Positions 25,465 through 34,215 of a stretch of 64,000 bases of DNA are shown one piece after another. Source of the stretch: Zongyangia gallinarum (GTDB taxonomy: Bacteria; Bacillota; Clostridia; Oscillospirales; Ruminococcaceae). The notes under the pieces are model-generated. The model saw nothing but the letters and a program-made list of their open reading frames with translations. It was not told the DNA's origin and did not search any database. Location of the stretch: the NCBI GenBank assembly GCA_904419315.1, contig CAJFQY010000018.1, positions 1 to 64,000 of the forward strand, given 5' to 3'. The translations under genes were made by a program, and so were the position numbers. Each line of letters opens with the position of its first letter. The first letter of the stretch is position 1.

Positions 25465-27135
25465 ATGAAGATGGACTACATTTCGCCGGGAGCGGCGGCT
25501 ATGGCCAAGCTGCGGCAGGCCGCAGCCGATGCCCAGAAAATCCAGCAGGAGCAGCTGCGGGCCATATTGCGGCAAAATGCCGCCACAAAATACGGCACGC
25601 GCTATGGCTTCTCCCGCATCCATTCCTTGGCAGAATTTCAGGAACAAGTCCCGCTCTCCTGTCACCAAGACTATGAGCCTTACATCCAAGCTCTTCTCTC
25701 CGGCGGTACCTGTCAGCTGACAATGGAAGAGCCGGTTTACTTCGCCATTACCTCTGGAAGCACCGGCACCCCCAAATACGTGCCTGTGACGGAGACGGAT
25801 ATGGGCGTCCACTATGAGTATATCCACTGGGGCGTCTACGGCATGGTGGAGGAGTACTTTCCTCAACTGCCGCCAGAGGCGTTATTTGGGAAGATATTCC
25901 AGGTGGGTGAGTTCGCTAAGACTTATCTTCCAGGGGGGCAGATGTGTGGTGTCCGCTCCGCTTCTTTATATCAGTGGTTAGATCGCGGGGGAGGTTTTGA
26001 CGCCTCCGATTACTGCGTGCCCAAGGAAGTCCTTTTCCCGGAGCGGGTGGAGGATCTGACCTATGTGAAAGTTCGCTTTGCTCTAGCGGAGAGAAAACTT
26101 ACCGCCATCCACAGCGTCTTCCTTCACCGGGCGGTGAGAGTTCTGGATTACATTCGGGAGCACTGGAACCTACTGTTACGGGATATGGCGACGGGGACTA
26201 TAGACGACAGCATCCCTCTGGACGCGCATTGGCGGCGGAAACTTCGTGGCTGGCTGCCTCCAGACCCTCGACGAGCGGAGGAATTAAGCCCGCTTCGGCC
26301 GGATCTCCAGCCGGAAGACATGGTACGACGGATTTGGCCCGATATCCGGTATATTCTAGGCATTGGAGGGGAGAACTTTCCTGTTTATACCCGCGCTATG
26401 GAACTCTATGCGAAATCTGTACCCATCCACCACTTTATCTATGGCGCTTCAGAGGGCTTTCTCAGCATAGCGGCGGGAGTAAATGTACCAGACGCCTACA
26501 TCCTGCTGCCAGAGGCGGGATTCTTCGAGTTTCTGCCTGTCTCTGGAGAGATGGGTTTGCCCAAGACCATAGGGCAGGTGGAGGTGGGGGAGCGCTACGA
26601 ACTTGTCTTTACCAACCACTCTGGCCTTTATCGTTACCGGATGCGGGATGTGTTGGAAGTGGTAGGCTTTTGGGGGCAGGCTCCGGTTGTCCGCTTCTGT
26701 TATCGGATGAACCAGGCTTTAAATGTAGCGGACGAGAAGCTGAACACCGAGCAACTGAGAGATGCCATGTGGCGCTTCCAAGAACGTACGGGCCTTTCTG
26801 TCACCGCCTTCTGTGCTCAGGAGGATTACTCTCTTCGGCCGGGTAGATACCTCGTTTATTTGGAGAGCCCCTATTTGGAAAACGCCGGGCCGTTGCTGGA
26901 TCAGTGCCTGCGAGAGATAAGCCTGGGCTATCAAGGTTGCCGCGTTATGGGAGATATCGGACCGGTCCGTGTTCGCTTTCTGCCCCCCGGCGCTTTTCAA
27001 CGCTATGAGGCAGCCATGGCTCGCCGTGGCCGGACGATGGCTCAGTACAAACCCGTGCAAATTTTGCGGGGAGAGGAAAGCCTATGTTTTTTTGCCGCTG
27101 AGGCGGATCAATTTGAGGAAATGAGGGAAAGATGA
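25465..27135 (+). CDS. GH3 family (auxin-responsive promoter type) acyl-adenylating enzyme
   Basis: A 556-residue member of the GH3 family, which in plants joins amino acids to acyl acids through acyl-AMP. The ATP-binding motif is YFAITSGSTGTPKYVPVT (SGSTGTPK at 97-104). YGASEGFLSI and LYRYRMRDVLEVVGF match the two other nucleotide-binding motifs. AGGAG precedes the ATG, and the stop overlaps the start of the RsbU-like gene as ATGA, so its expression is tied to the regulatory proteins. Bacterial GH3 substrates are mostly unknown. The MATE transporter upstream could export the product, which is inference. Confidence 0.9.
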   Translation: MKMDYISPGAAAMAKLRQAAADAQKIQQEQLRAILRQNAATKYGTRYGFSRIHSLAEFQEQVPLSCHQDYEPYIQALLSGGTCQLTMEEPVYFAITSGSTGTPKYVPVTETDMGVHYEYIHWGVYGMVEEYFPQLPPEALFGKIFQVGEFAKTYLPGGQMCGVRSASLYQWLDRGGGFDASDYCVPKEVLFPERVEDLTYVKVRFALAERKLTAIHSVFLHRAVRVLDYIREHWNLLLRDMATGTIDDSIPLDAHWRRKLRGWLPPDPRRAEELSPLRPDLQPEDMVRRIWPDIRYILGIGGENFPVYTRAMELYAKSVPIHHFIYGASEGFLSIAAGVNVPDAYILLPEAGFFEFLPVSGEMGLPKTIGQVEVGERYELVFTNHSGLYRYRMRDVLEVVGFWGQAPVVRFCYRMNQALNVADEKLNTEQLRDAMWRFQERTGLSVTAFCAQEDYSLRPGRYLVYLESPYLENAGPLLDQCLREISLGYQGCRVMGDIGPVRVRFLPPGAFQRYEAAMARRGRTMAQYKPVQILRGEESLCFFAAEADQFEEMRER

Positions 27136-28766
27136 ACGAGAAGATCTCAGGACTCTCCATAAAACTCATTATTAGCGTGCTGCTTCTGAGCGTGTTGCTG
27201 TGCACTGCCATCAGCTATATGGGCTACAAGCAATTTACCATGGTGCTGGAGGACGAGTACAATCGTTCCGCCTATGAAACTGCGGAGACTGCCAAGACAT
27301 ATCTCGATCCAGACCGATTGGAGTATTATCTGGAGACTGGGGAGATTGACGAGGCCTATCTGGAAATTCAAGCCGAGCTGGACGCTCTGGTGCTCTCTAC
27401 CAACAGCTATCTCATTTATGTGACCCAGCTCTCCAACGACTACACCACCAGTACCTATATTTTTGATGCCGTACACCCAGATACTGGATTTACCCGCTAT
27501 GAGCTGGGCTACACTGCCCAGGATATGGACCCAGCCTACCAGGAAGAGGTAGAACAGATCATGACCACAGGGGAACGCAGCGCGGTCTATTTCTACTCCT
27601 ACACCGAGGCCTCTGGCGCCCACACCACTGCGGGGATTCCGATAAAGGATTCCAGTGGGAAGGTCGTGGCCTTTCTGGGGGTGGAAAAGGCGATGACGGC
27701 CTTAGACAACGCCCGGAGGACCTATGTATGGAACGTCATGGGGATTACAGTACTGTCGGTGGCCCTGTTCCTTCTGGCGTATATCGGTTTTCTCCGCAAG
27801 GAGGTGGTCTCACCTATCCTTACCATTGCTGGAGAGGCCCAGCGCTTCGCTGAGGACAACGTGGCTCGGCTGGATCTGTTAGCGCAGATCCGCAAAAAAG
27901 ACGAGATCGGCACCTTGGCACGGGTTATCGGAAAGATGGAAACGGATATTGTACAATACGTGGAAAACCTCACCGCCGTCACCGCGGAAAAGGAACGTAT
28001 TGGAGCGGAACTGAATGTGGCCACCCAGATCCAAGCGGATATGCTGCCTCGAATTTTCCCCCCCTTCCCGGAGCGCGATGAGTTCGATATTTATGCGACC
28101 ATGACCCCGGCAAGAGAGGTGGGCGGCGATTTCTATGACTTTTTCCTGGTGGATCAGGACCACTTAGCGGTGGTAATAGCCGACGTATCGGGAAAGGGTG
28201 TGCCTGCGGCCCTGTTTATGGTCATTGCCAAGACCCTCATTAAGAACCACGCCCAGGCCGGTATGGATCCCAGCTGTGTCTTTGAGACGGTGAACAACCA
28301 GTTGTGCGAGAACAACGAGTCGGGAATGTTTGTCACAGCCTTCCTAGGCGTCCTAGAGATTTCCACCGGCCGCTTTACCTACGTCAACGCCGGACACAAT
28401 CCGCCTCTGGTCGCCCTGGAGGCACAACCCTACCACTGGCTGCCCAGTAAGCGCGGCTTCGTTCTGGCAGGGATGGAGGATGTTCACTATCAGCAGCAGG
28501 AGATCATTTTCCATCCAGGGGATTGCATCTTCCTCTACACCGATGGCGTCACAGAGGCGCTAAACCCAAACAACGTCCTGTACTCCGAGGAGCGTCTTAA
28601 GGCCTTTTTCAAAGGGGCGGATCTGGCGGGCAAATCCTTGGAGGAGCAACTAAAGCTCTTGCATGGCGATATTGCCGCTTTTGCCGCCGGAGCAGAGCAG
28701 GCAGACGATATCACCATGTTGCTGCTCCGGATCAATAAGATCACCGGGAGGGATGAGAATGGCTGA
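27132..28766 (+). CDS. RsbU/SpoIIE-like PP2C phosphatase with extracytoplasmic sensor and HAMP
   Basis: A 544-residue membrane protein: helix 1 (9-29), an extracytoplasmic Cache-like sensor (30-195, including SVYFYSY-type repeats and PIKDSSGKVVAFLGVE), helix 2 (about 199-221), HAMP (222-280), a short coiled linker, and a PP2C/SpoIIE phosphatase domain (about 300-540). Metal-binding motifs GGDFYDFF (331-338) and IADVSGKGVPAA (349-360) and the late QADDITMLLL are intact. It should dephosphorylate the STAS protein on an external signal. It overlaps GH3 by four bases and the RsbW-like gene by eight. Confidence 0.94.
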   Translation: MNEKISGLSIKLIISVLLLSVLLCTAISYMGYKQFTMVLEDEYNRSAYETAETAKTYLDPDRLEYYLETGEIDEAYLEIQAELDALVLSTNSYLIYVTQLSNDYTTSTYIFDAVHPDTGFTRYELGYTAQDMDPAYQEEVEQIMTTGERSAVYFYSYTEASGAHTTAGIPIKDSSGKVVAFLGVEKAMTALDNARRTYVWNVMGITVLSVALFLLAYIGFLRKEVVSPILTIAGEAQRFAEDNVARLDLLAQIRKKDEIGTLARVIGKMETDIVQYVENLTAVTAEKERIGAELNVATQIQADMLPRIFPPFPERDEFDIYATMTPAREVGGDFYDFFLVDQDHLAVVIADVSGKGVPAALFMVIAKTLIKNHAQAGMDPSCVFETVNNQLCENNESGMFVTAFLGVLEISTGRFTYVNAGHNPPLVALEAQPYHWLPSKRGFVLAGMEDVHYQQQEIIFHPGDCIFLYTDGVTEALNPNNVLYSEERLKAFFKGADLAGKSLEEQLKLLHGDIAAFAAGAEQADDITMLLLRINKITGRDENG

Positions 28767-29166
28767 GATCACTGTGACCGCGACCTTGGACAATTTGAAT
28801 ACTGTTCTCGCTTTTGTGGACGGACAGATGGAACAGGCCGGCTGCCCGCTGAAGCTGATGACGCAGGTGGATTTGGCGGTGGAGGAGATCTTTGTCAACA
28901 TCGCCCGCTATGCCTACCACCCAGATGTGGGGGAGGCCCGTGTCCGCTGTGAGGCCGGCGGCGATCCCTTCCAGATCATTGTGGGATTCGCTGACCGGGG
29001 CCGCCCCTATAATCCTCTGGACCGGCAGGATCCTGACGTGACGCTGGATGCGCAGCGGCGGCAGATTGGCGGCTTAGGCATCTTCATGGCAAAAAAGCTG
29101 ATGGATGATATCCAATATGAATATCGGGATGGAAAGAATATCTTAACTCTGCGGAAAAAAGGATAA
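28759..29166 (+). CDS. RsbW-like anti-sigma/serine kinase (GHKL ATPase)
   Basis: The 135-residue protein has the full GHKL set: N box LAVEEIFVNIARYAY with E42, E43 and N47, G1 box FADRGRPYNPLD with D79 and G81, and G2 box GGLGIFMAKKLMDD. It is therefore the likely active kinase of the STAS protein. The start at 28759 (MAEITVT) fits the GGGAGG spacing better than the ATG at 28753. No sigma-factor gene is present in the locus, so whether it also binds a sigma factor cannot be judged. It closes the operon; a terminator follows. Confidence 0.92.
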   Translation: MAEITVTATLDNLNTVLAFVDGQMEQAGCPLKLMTQVDLAVEEIFVNIARYAYHPDVGEARVRCEAGGDPFQIIVGFADRGRPYNPLDRQDPDVTLDAQRRQIGGLGIFMAKKLMDDIQYEYRDGKNILTLRKKG

Positions 29167-29202
29167 TTACCATCATCCTTTATCTTTTTATGAAAAATTT
29201 AT

Positions 29203-29246
29203 AAAGAGGGGGAGCTTTCTCCAAAGAAAGCTCCCCCTCTTTTCTA
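29203..29246. terminator. Terminator after the Rsb-transporter operon
   Basis: AAGAGGGGGAGCTTTCT and its complement form a 17-bp stem with a short CCAA loop followed by a T run, flanked by A residues on the other side. It lies between the convergent RsbW-like and response-regulator genes and may work in both directions. Confidence 0.9.
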
Positions 29247-29399
29247 TCCTGTTTTTCTAACAAATGGGCAGAGATAGCACTGCTTTTCTGCCAGCTTTTA
29301 TGAAAGCATCCAAGGGTAAAGGAACCCCTCATATTATCGTAAATGACAGAAATTTCAGGCGACCAACTTTAACAAATCGCAAAGCTTGCCGCCTGGGCG

Positions 29400-30068
29400 T
29401 CATATCAGCTCCAATGTATAGCCGTCTCCTCGCTTGGAGGAGATCTCGATGCGGGAGTTATGGCTGTTGAGCTTCCGGCGCAGCCGGGAAATCAGCGTCC
29501 AAAGGGCCCGTTTGTCGTCCTCTTGGTCGGTGTTCCACACCTCCATCAAAACCTTCTGTTTGGAGACGGTCTTTCCCGCATTGCGGACGAGTAGGAGCAA
29601 TACGGCAAACTCCTTCTGTGTCAGCTGTAGGTCGACGCCTTCCAGATAGCCGCAGTCGGAGAAAATATCCAGCTTCAGGCTACCATAACTGACATAGCGG
29701 CTTCTAGCCTGCTCCTGCCGCAACCTCGCTTCAATCCGTGCAGCCAGCACTTCCAGGTCGTAGGGCTTGGCCAGATAGTCGTCTCCCCCCGCCCGTAAGC
29801 CCTCTACCACGTCACGGCTCTCTCCCAGGGCGCTGAGAAACAAAATGGGGATGTTGTACTGTTCTTTTAGTTCCCGGCATAGTTCTACGCCATCGCCGTC
29901 AGGCAACATAATGTCCAGCACCACCAGATCCACTGGATGCCAACGCAAAGTCTGGCGGCATTCCCGGGCGGTGGCCGCTTGAAGAACCTCATAGCCGTAC
30001 ATGGTCAGGGCTTCGGCATTAATCTTCATAATGTGTGGGTTGTCTTCCACCAGAAGGATTGTACTCAT
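29400..30068 (-). CDS. OmpR/PhoB-family response regulator
   Basis: The 222-residue protein has a receiver domain (MSTILLVEDN start, phospho-acceptor Asp in VVLDIMLPDGDG, Lys in YLAKPYD) and a winged-helix DNA-binding domain (LQLTQKEFAVLLLLVRNAG, LWTLISRLRRKL, GDGYTLEL). It overlaps the sensor kinase gene by about 50 bases, so the two form one transcript and one pathway. The target genes are unknown. The convergent Rsb-transporter operon is an obvious but unproven candidate. Confidence 0.93.
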   Translation of the reverse strand: MSTILLVEDNPHIMKINAEALTMYGYEVLQAATARECRQTLRWHPVDLVVLDIMLPDGDGVELCRELKEQYNIPILFLSALGESRDVVEGLRAGGDDYLAKPYDLEVLAARIEARLRQEQARSRYVSYGSLKLDIFSDCGYLEGVDLQLTQKEFAVLLLLVRNAGKTVSKQKVLMEVWNTDQEDDKRALWTLISRLRRKLNSHNSRIEISSKRGDGYTLELI

Positions 30069-32016
30069 GGCTCTGCCCCCTTTTTAACACTGTAAACGCA
30101 AAGACCGTGCCCTCAGGGCCGGTACGTTCTACCTTCAGGCTCCCCCCGTGGGCCTCTACGGCCTCCCGGCAGATGGCCAAGCCCAGGCCGCTCCCGCCAT
30201 CGCCGCTGTAGCCCTTCTCAAATATATGGGGGAGGACCTTATCATCTATCCCGCTGCCGGAATCCTCCACCCGAAACACTACATACTCCCGGTACTCCTG
30301 ATCTGACGCACTAATGGTAATGACACCGTTTTGGGTGTGGCGGTTGGCGTTGACCACCAAGTTGATGAAGACCTGCAACAGCATTTCCCAACTGCCATAG
30401 ACTGCCGCGCAGTTTTCATTATGCATGTCCACACGATTGCTGTTTTTCAGACACATAGGGGTGCAGATGGCCCGGGTGCTTTCCAAGAGCGGCCCTACCT
30501 CCACCGTAGCAAATTGGGCTTCAATTGTCCTGCCATAGGTGTACTCCAAGAGGTTGTTCACCATATCGGCCAGCCGCAGCGCCTCATTGCGGATGACCTT
30601 TAGGTTTTCCGGTGTCTCATGGCTGAGATGGCCGGTGGACATCTGCAGGCCGGTCAGTTGGGCATAACCGGAAATGACGGTCAGCGGCGTTTTTAGTTCG
30701 TGGGCCACCTGGTGCAAAAAGTCCAGATGCATAGCGTTCATCCGCTCCAGAAGCTCGCTGCGGCTGCGGCTTTCCGCCAGTGCTTCCTCCTGCGCCTTGG
30801 AACGCAGGCTGATCGACATCGCAATAAGAAGATCAAATATCAGCATCCCACCGGGCATGATTCCATAATGACTGACGGCGGAACTATGATTGACATAAGT
30901 TGCCTCCAGCAGGATGGATAAGATGAGCACAGCCGCGCCGCCTACCGTCAGCGCATCCGTCATCTGGAATGTCCTTTTCTTTAGATAATGCCGTACGACG
31001 CCCCAGATAAGATAGACGAGATAAAGGAGTGCGCAGCCCCAGGCAACGGTACAGACTGTGACCAGCCAGACTGTAGGGAGAATGGCAATGAGTACCGCGG
31101 CAATCCCCATGGCTGCTGTATGCAAAATGACCGGGAGCTTTTTGATGGTGCTAGGATACATACTCCCAAACAGTAGGAGCACCATTCCCGGCAGCAGAGC
31201 GGTCACGGCCATGAAAAGCCGGTAGGCGAGGTACCAGGAGGTATCAGGCGGCAGAGCGTGGACAACCAGAAAGTTTTGATCCCGGAAGGCCATCATCAGG
31301 CAGCAGATGGAGAGCAGCAGAAAACTACATCGCCGCTGCAAAACAGAGCACAAAAGAAAATATAAAAATAGAACCAACAGCCCGCCGCTGAGGCTCAGAG
31401 AGACTAGATCGTTATGCGCCTTGAATTCCTCGATGTTTTGAGGCGTTGACAGATAGGTAGGTTGAATAAATCCTCCATCCCGGTGGACGAAGTTAGCGTA
31501 TTGGTAGATGATTTCAATTTCTCCTGTTTCTCCGGAGTAGAGGGGAATTGTCATATAACCAATCCGTGGCACACTCTCAGCGGCGCTGTCTGCCACAATG
31601 CCGAAATTGGCGGCCTCCACGCCGTTGACAATCACCCGGGTGCTATAGTCAATAGAGTAGGAGCAAAGGGTATAGTACTGCTTTGGATGGGCTTTGACGA
31701 TGAGGCGATGTGTGCCGTATTTTGGCTCGCTGTCCACAGTAGAATTAGCTTCTTGGCTATTGTTCTCCACACCGTTGGCGAAGTCCGCAGAAGTATACAG
31801 GGCATTGGGATAAAAATCCCAGTTGTTGCTTACATTGACCACCTTTTCAGACAAGTCAACCTCGGTGATATCCAGCACGCCATCCACCGGATGAACCTCA
31901 GGAATCTGGCTTAACCTTCTCCCAAGGAACAAATGCATCATCAGCGCGACCAGCAGCACGATAATCACCGGGATTAACCATTGCGTCTGGTGGCCGCGAA
32001 CCCCATTTGTCCGCAT
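30019..32016 (-). CDS. Sensor histidine kinase with 7TM-type membrane domain
   Basis: A 665-residue kinase: an N-terminal helix (13-32), an extracytoplasmic beta-rich domain (about 50-195, resembling 7TMR-DISM or carbohydrate-binding folds), about seven membrane helices (205-400), HisKA with the phospho-acceptor His in HQVAHELKTPLT (H439), and HATPase_c with LVVNANRHTQNG, DSGSGID and GGSGLGLAICREAVEAHGG. All catalytic boxes are intact. The start at 32016 follows AAGGGGGCGG. It overlaps the response regulator gene. The external domain suggests a soluble ligand or polymer as signal. Confidence 0.92.
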   Translation of the reverse strand: MRTNGVRGHQTQWLIPVIIVLLVALMMHLFLGRRLSQIPEVHPVDGVLDITEVDLSEKVVNVSNNWDFYPNALYTSADFANGVENNSQEANSTVDSEPKYGTHRLIVKAHPKQYYTLCSYSIDYSTRVIVNGVEAANFGIVADSAAESVPRIGYMTIPLYSGETGEIEIIYQYANFVHRDGGFIQPTYLSTPQNIEEFKAHNDLVSLSLSGGLLVLFLYFLLCSVLQRRCSFLLLSICCLMMAFRDQNFLVVHALPPDTSWYLAYRLFMAVTALLPGMVLLLFGSMYPSTIKKLPVILHTAAMGIAAVLIAILPTVWLVTVCTVAWGCALLYLVYLIWGVVRHYLKKRTFQMTDALTVGGAAVLILSILLEATYVNHSSAVSHYGIMPGGMLIFDLLIAMSISLRSKAQEEALAESRSRSELLERMNAMHLDFLHQVAHELKTPLTVISGYAQLTGLQMSTGHLSHETPENLKVIRNEALRLADMVNNLLEYTYGRTIEAQFATVEVGPLLESTRAICTPMCLKNSNRVDMHNENCAAVYGSWEMLLQVFINLVVNANRHTQNGVITISASDQEYREYVVFRVEDSGSGIDDKVLPHIFEKGYSGDGGSGLGLAICREAVEAHGGSLKVERTGPEGTVFAFTVLKRGQSHEYNPSGGRQPTHYED

Positions 32017-32092
32017 CCCGACCGCCCCCTTTTTTCATCCGTCGCCTTTGGATGATCTTACACAAGCCGAATAAGGGAAATAGTTCTCCATC

Positions 32093-32121
32093 ATTATATC
32101 TTTTTGCCCTAGCCATTTCAA
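32093..32121 (-). promoter_or_regulatory. Promoter of the two-component operon
   Basis: On the minus strand TTGAAA (32116-32121) and TATAAT (32093-32098) are 17 bases apart, a near-consensus housekeeping promoter about 75 bases before the sensor kinase start. Confidence 0.8.
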
Positions 32122-32173
32122 CCGCGAAGCTCCCACCAAGAAGGGTGGCATAGGTTGTGATTTACCTAGAGAA

Positions 32174-32344
32174 TTACCTAACGCCGTTTTCATCACGGAC
32201 AATGTGGGCGCAGACTGCTCTGAGCATGGCTAGGGAGAGATCTTCATCGCCCTGGCCCTCTAGGGAGAAGTCCTGATCTGTGGCAACGTAAGCGGATAGG
32301 CGCTGTACTCCACGGCTACATGTTGAGGATTTGGGCCGAAAAAT
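32174..32344 (-). pseudogene. Possible coding remnant without start codon
   Basis: A 57-codon open frame on the minus strand reads like genuine protein (GVQRLSAYVATDQDF, then DLSLAMLRAVCAHIVRD) and ends in TAA at 32174, but has no ATG, GTG or TTG and is closed upstream by TAA. It stops short of the 19-bp inverted repeat copy at 32360, so it may be the tail of a gene cut off by the event that placed the AlbA_2 unit. No family was recognised. Confidence 0.35.
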
Positions 32345-32359
32345 TTACCTTATCCACCA

Positions 32360-32378
32360 GGGGTGGACACTTTAGATG
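32360..32378 (+). repeat. Left 19-bp inverted repeat of the AlbA_2 unit
   Basis: GGGGTGGACACTTTAGATG at this site is exactly repeated in inverted orientation at 34385-34403, where it is part of the tRNA operon terminator hairpin. The two copies bracket about 2 kb of AT-rich sequence holding the AlbA_2 gene. No target-site duplication is evident. Confidence 0.75.
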
Positions 32379-32477
32379 CTCCTAAAACGCGGGCGCAGTG
32401 CTATCGAAAAAGAAAAACCTGCGGAGCGCGAATATTTTGGGTAGATGTCGGAGGAATAGAAAATTAGACGATATTTG

Positions 32478-34121
32478 TTATGCTTTATTTTTGGTATACT
32501 GTGCGTTACGGGTAGAACCGCTTATTTCTAGTTTTCCATTCTCGACTAATTTCTTTAAAATCCGATAAGCTTGAGATGGAGTTACATGTAAGAGATTGAC
32601 AACATCCTTTCTAGTAATGATTTTCTGCTGCTCAACTAGACGCATAATCAACTCCGTATATCGTATTTTATCAATATCCGTCTGTCGGACATAACCTGCC
32701 TTATCGTGATAAACTTTAGCGCTTAAAATATAAACCCTTCCCCTTGTATTTCCCAGTGTTTCTAAAAGACCTGCTTCTGTCAATTTTTCAACAACAGAAC
32801 GAACTTTCATTTCTGAAACATTAGTCTCTTCAGCAATCTCATGAATAGACATTCGTCGTCCTTGACGCAAAACATTTAGAATTAATAATGAGTTCAGTGG
32901 TAAAATTTCTCCTGAATCTTTCTGATATTCCGAAATCATGTGGACAAAATTTTCATCTGGTAGGCTGGTTGGTATATAAAGCTTAACGTTTGTCGAGGTA
33001 GATTCTGAATAATCCGGTAAAGGTCTCCCATATTGCAGTGACCCTTCAAAGATACGATCCACACCTCTTCCAGACCTCTCCGCCAATCCTATTCTTTTTA
33101 GAGCATCAGCAAGAACTGGATTTCTTCCATGTGGTTCAGCTGTTAAAATATTTTTGACAGTTACTCCTTCTATGAATCCTCCCGGATTGCTTACTGTCAT
33201 TCCGTCACTATCTAACTGTACACGGACTCGTCCCAACCGCGTGTAATCGCGATGAACAAAAGCATTTACAATAGCCTCTCTTACCGCTCTTTTGTCGAAT
33301 GCAGGAATCGAAATACGGAACAGTCCTATTTCCATTTCCTGCTCAACATTTCTTGCCTCTATAAAAGCAAAAATTTTTTCAATAGCACTTAGAACAGGGA
33401 GATAAAATGATTCATTTACGCTTACTTCTGTTCCCTTAAACGCTTGAAACGATGCCTCGGAAGTAGGAATGTATTGTCGCAATTTTTCTTTTTTCCCGAT
33501 AAGTAACATTCCAGTAAAAGTTGGAACTAGATTGTCACCTACCTGAGTTACCAATTGAAGCGCTTTATCAAGAGCTTCATCATCTAAGTCAAGAAGTAGT
33601 TTTTCTCCATTGTAATTACGCAATATATTTCGTAGATGCTCTCTTTCAACGGAATCGAGATCGCTGTATTGCGCATTTGGAACCGGTTGAGCGGAATAAT
33701 CTAAAAGGGATAAATCTGTGAGACGAGTATTAATTTCATACGGGTACATTGGAATATTCTCGGGCGTCCCATCCATTTTTAATTGTCGACGCTGTATTTT
33801 TCCGGAAGATGACGCAACAATGCTACGACTTTTAGGAACACTAATTTTTATGACAGGCAATTCTGCTTCTATCTGTTCTACTCTGACAGATACTGGCGGA
33901 ATGGTTCTGTTCGCGATAAAAGCTGAAAGCTGTGTAAAATCCTTATGGCTTTCATGCCTTCCGGAAACATACCCGTTATCTTCCACTCCTAAATATAGAT
34001 CTCCGCCTTCTGTATTCGCAAAAGCGACCACTGAGTCAATTAAGGTTTCATCAGATAGTTTCTTTTTATCACTTTTAAATTCTACCGTAAGCGATTCTTT
34101 AGATGGTATCAGTTTATCCAT
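32478..34121 (-). CDS. AlbA_2/Schlafen-like DNA-binding transcriptional regulator
   Basis: A 547-residue protein: an N-terminal AlbA_2 domain (ESLTVEFKSD, ETLIDSVVAFANTEGGDLYLGVEDNG split over residues 9-50), a middle GHKL-like HATPase_c_4 segment (FDKRAVREAIVNAFVHRDY, GRGVDRIFEG) and two C-terminal winged helices (MSIHEIAEETNVSEMKVRSV and ITRKDVVNLLHVTPSQAYRI). The gene is markedly AT-rich compared with both flanks, a sign of horizontal acquisition. The ATG at 34121 is preferred over the in-frame GTG at 34133, which lies in the ribosome binding site. Two CACGCGTG palindromes in its promoter suggest autoregulation. Such proteins occur as accessory regulators; the targets are unknown. Confidence 0.9.
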   Translation of the reverse strand: MDKLIPSKESLTVEFKSDKKKLSDETLIDSVVAFANTEGGDLYLGVEDNGYVSGRHESHKDFTQLSAFIANRTIPPVSVRVEQIEAELPVIKISVPKSRSIVASSSGKIQRRQLKMDGTPENIPMYPYEINTRLTDLSLLDYSAQPVPNAQYSDLDSVEREHLRNILRNYNGEKLLLDLDDEALDKALQLVTQVGDNLVPTFTGMLLIGKKEKLRQYIPTSEASFQAFKGTEVSVNESFYLPVLSAIEKIFAFIEARNVEQEMEIGLFRISIPAFDKRAVREAIVNAFVHRDYTRLGRVRVQLDSDGMTVSNPGGFIEGVTVKNILTAEPHGRNPVLADALKRIGLAERSGRGVDRIFEGSLQYGRPLPDYSESTSTNVKLYIPTSLPDENFVHMISEYQKDSGEILPLNSLLILNVLRQGRRMSIHEIAEETNVSEMKVRSVVEKLTEAGLLETLGNTRGRVYILSAKVYHDKAGYVRQTDIDKIRYTELIMRLVEQQKIITRKDVVNLLHVTPSQAYRILKKLVENGKLEISGSTRNAQYTKNKA

Positions 34122-34145
34122 TATAATAATCACCTCACTATTTAC

Positions 34146-34174
34146 ACTTTATCACACGCGTGTTATAAAATCAA
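34146..34174 (-). promoter_or_regulatory. Promoter of the AlbA_2 gene
   Basis: TTGATT (34169-34174) and TAAAGT (34146-34151) on the minus strand are 17 bases apart. The palindrome ACACGCGTGT fills most of the spacer, so a bound repressor would block polymerase. Confidence 0.6.
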
Positions 34175-34195
34175 TAGCAATAATTACACGCGTGC
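34154..34195. promoter_or_regulatory. Pair of CACGCGTG palindromic operators
   Basis: ACACGCGTGT at 34154-34163 and ACACGCGTGC at 34186-34195 share the 8-base palindrome CACGCGTG, 32 bases apart or about three helical turns. They stand out from the AT-rich surroundings and flank the -35 box of the AlbA_2 gene. Confidence 0.65.
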
Positions 34196-34215
34196 GAATT
34201 TTGCAATAAAAAACG

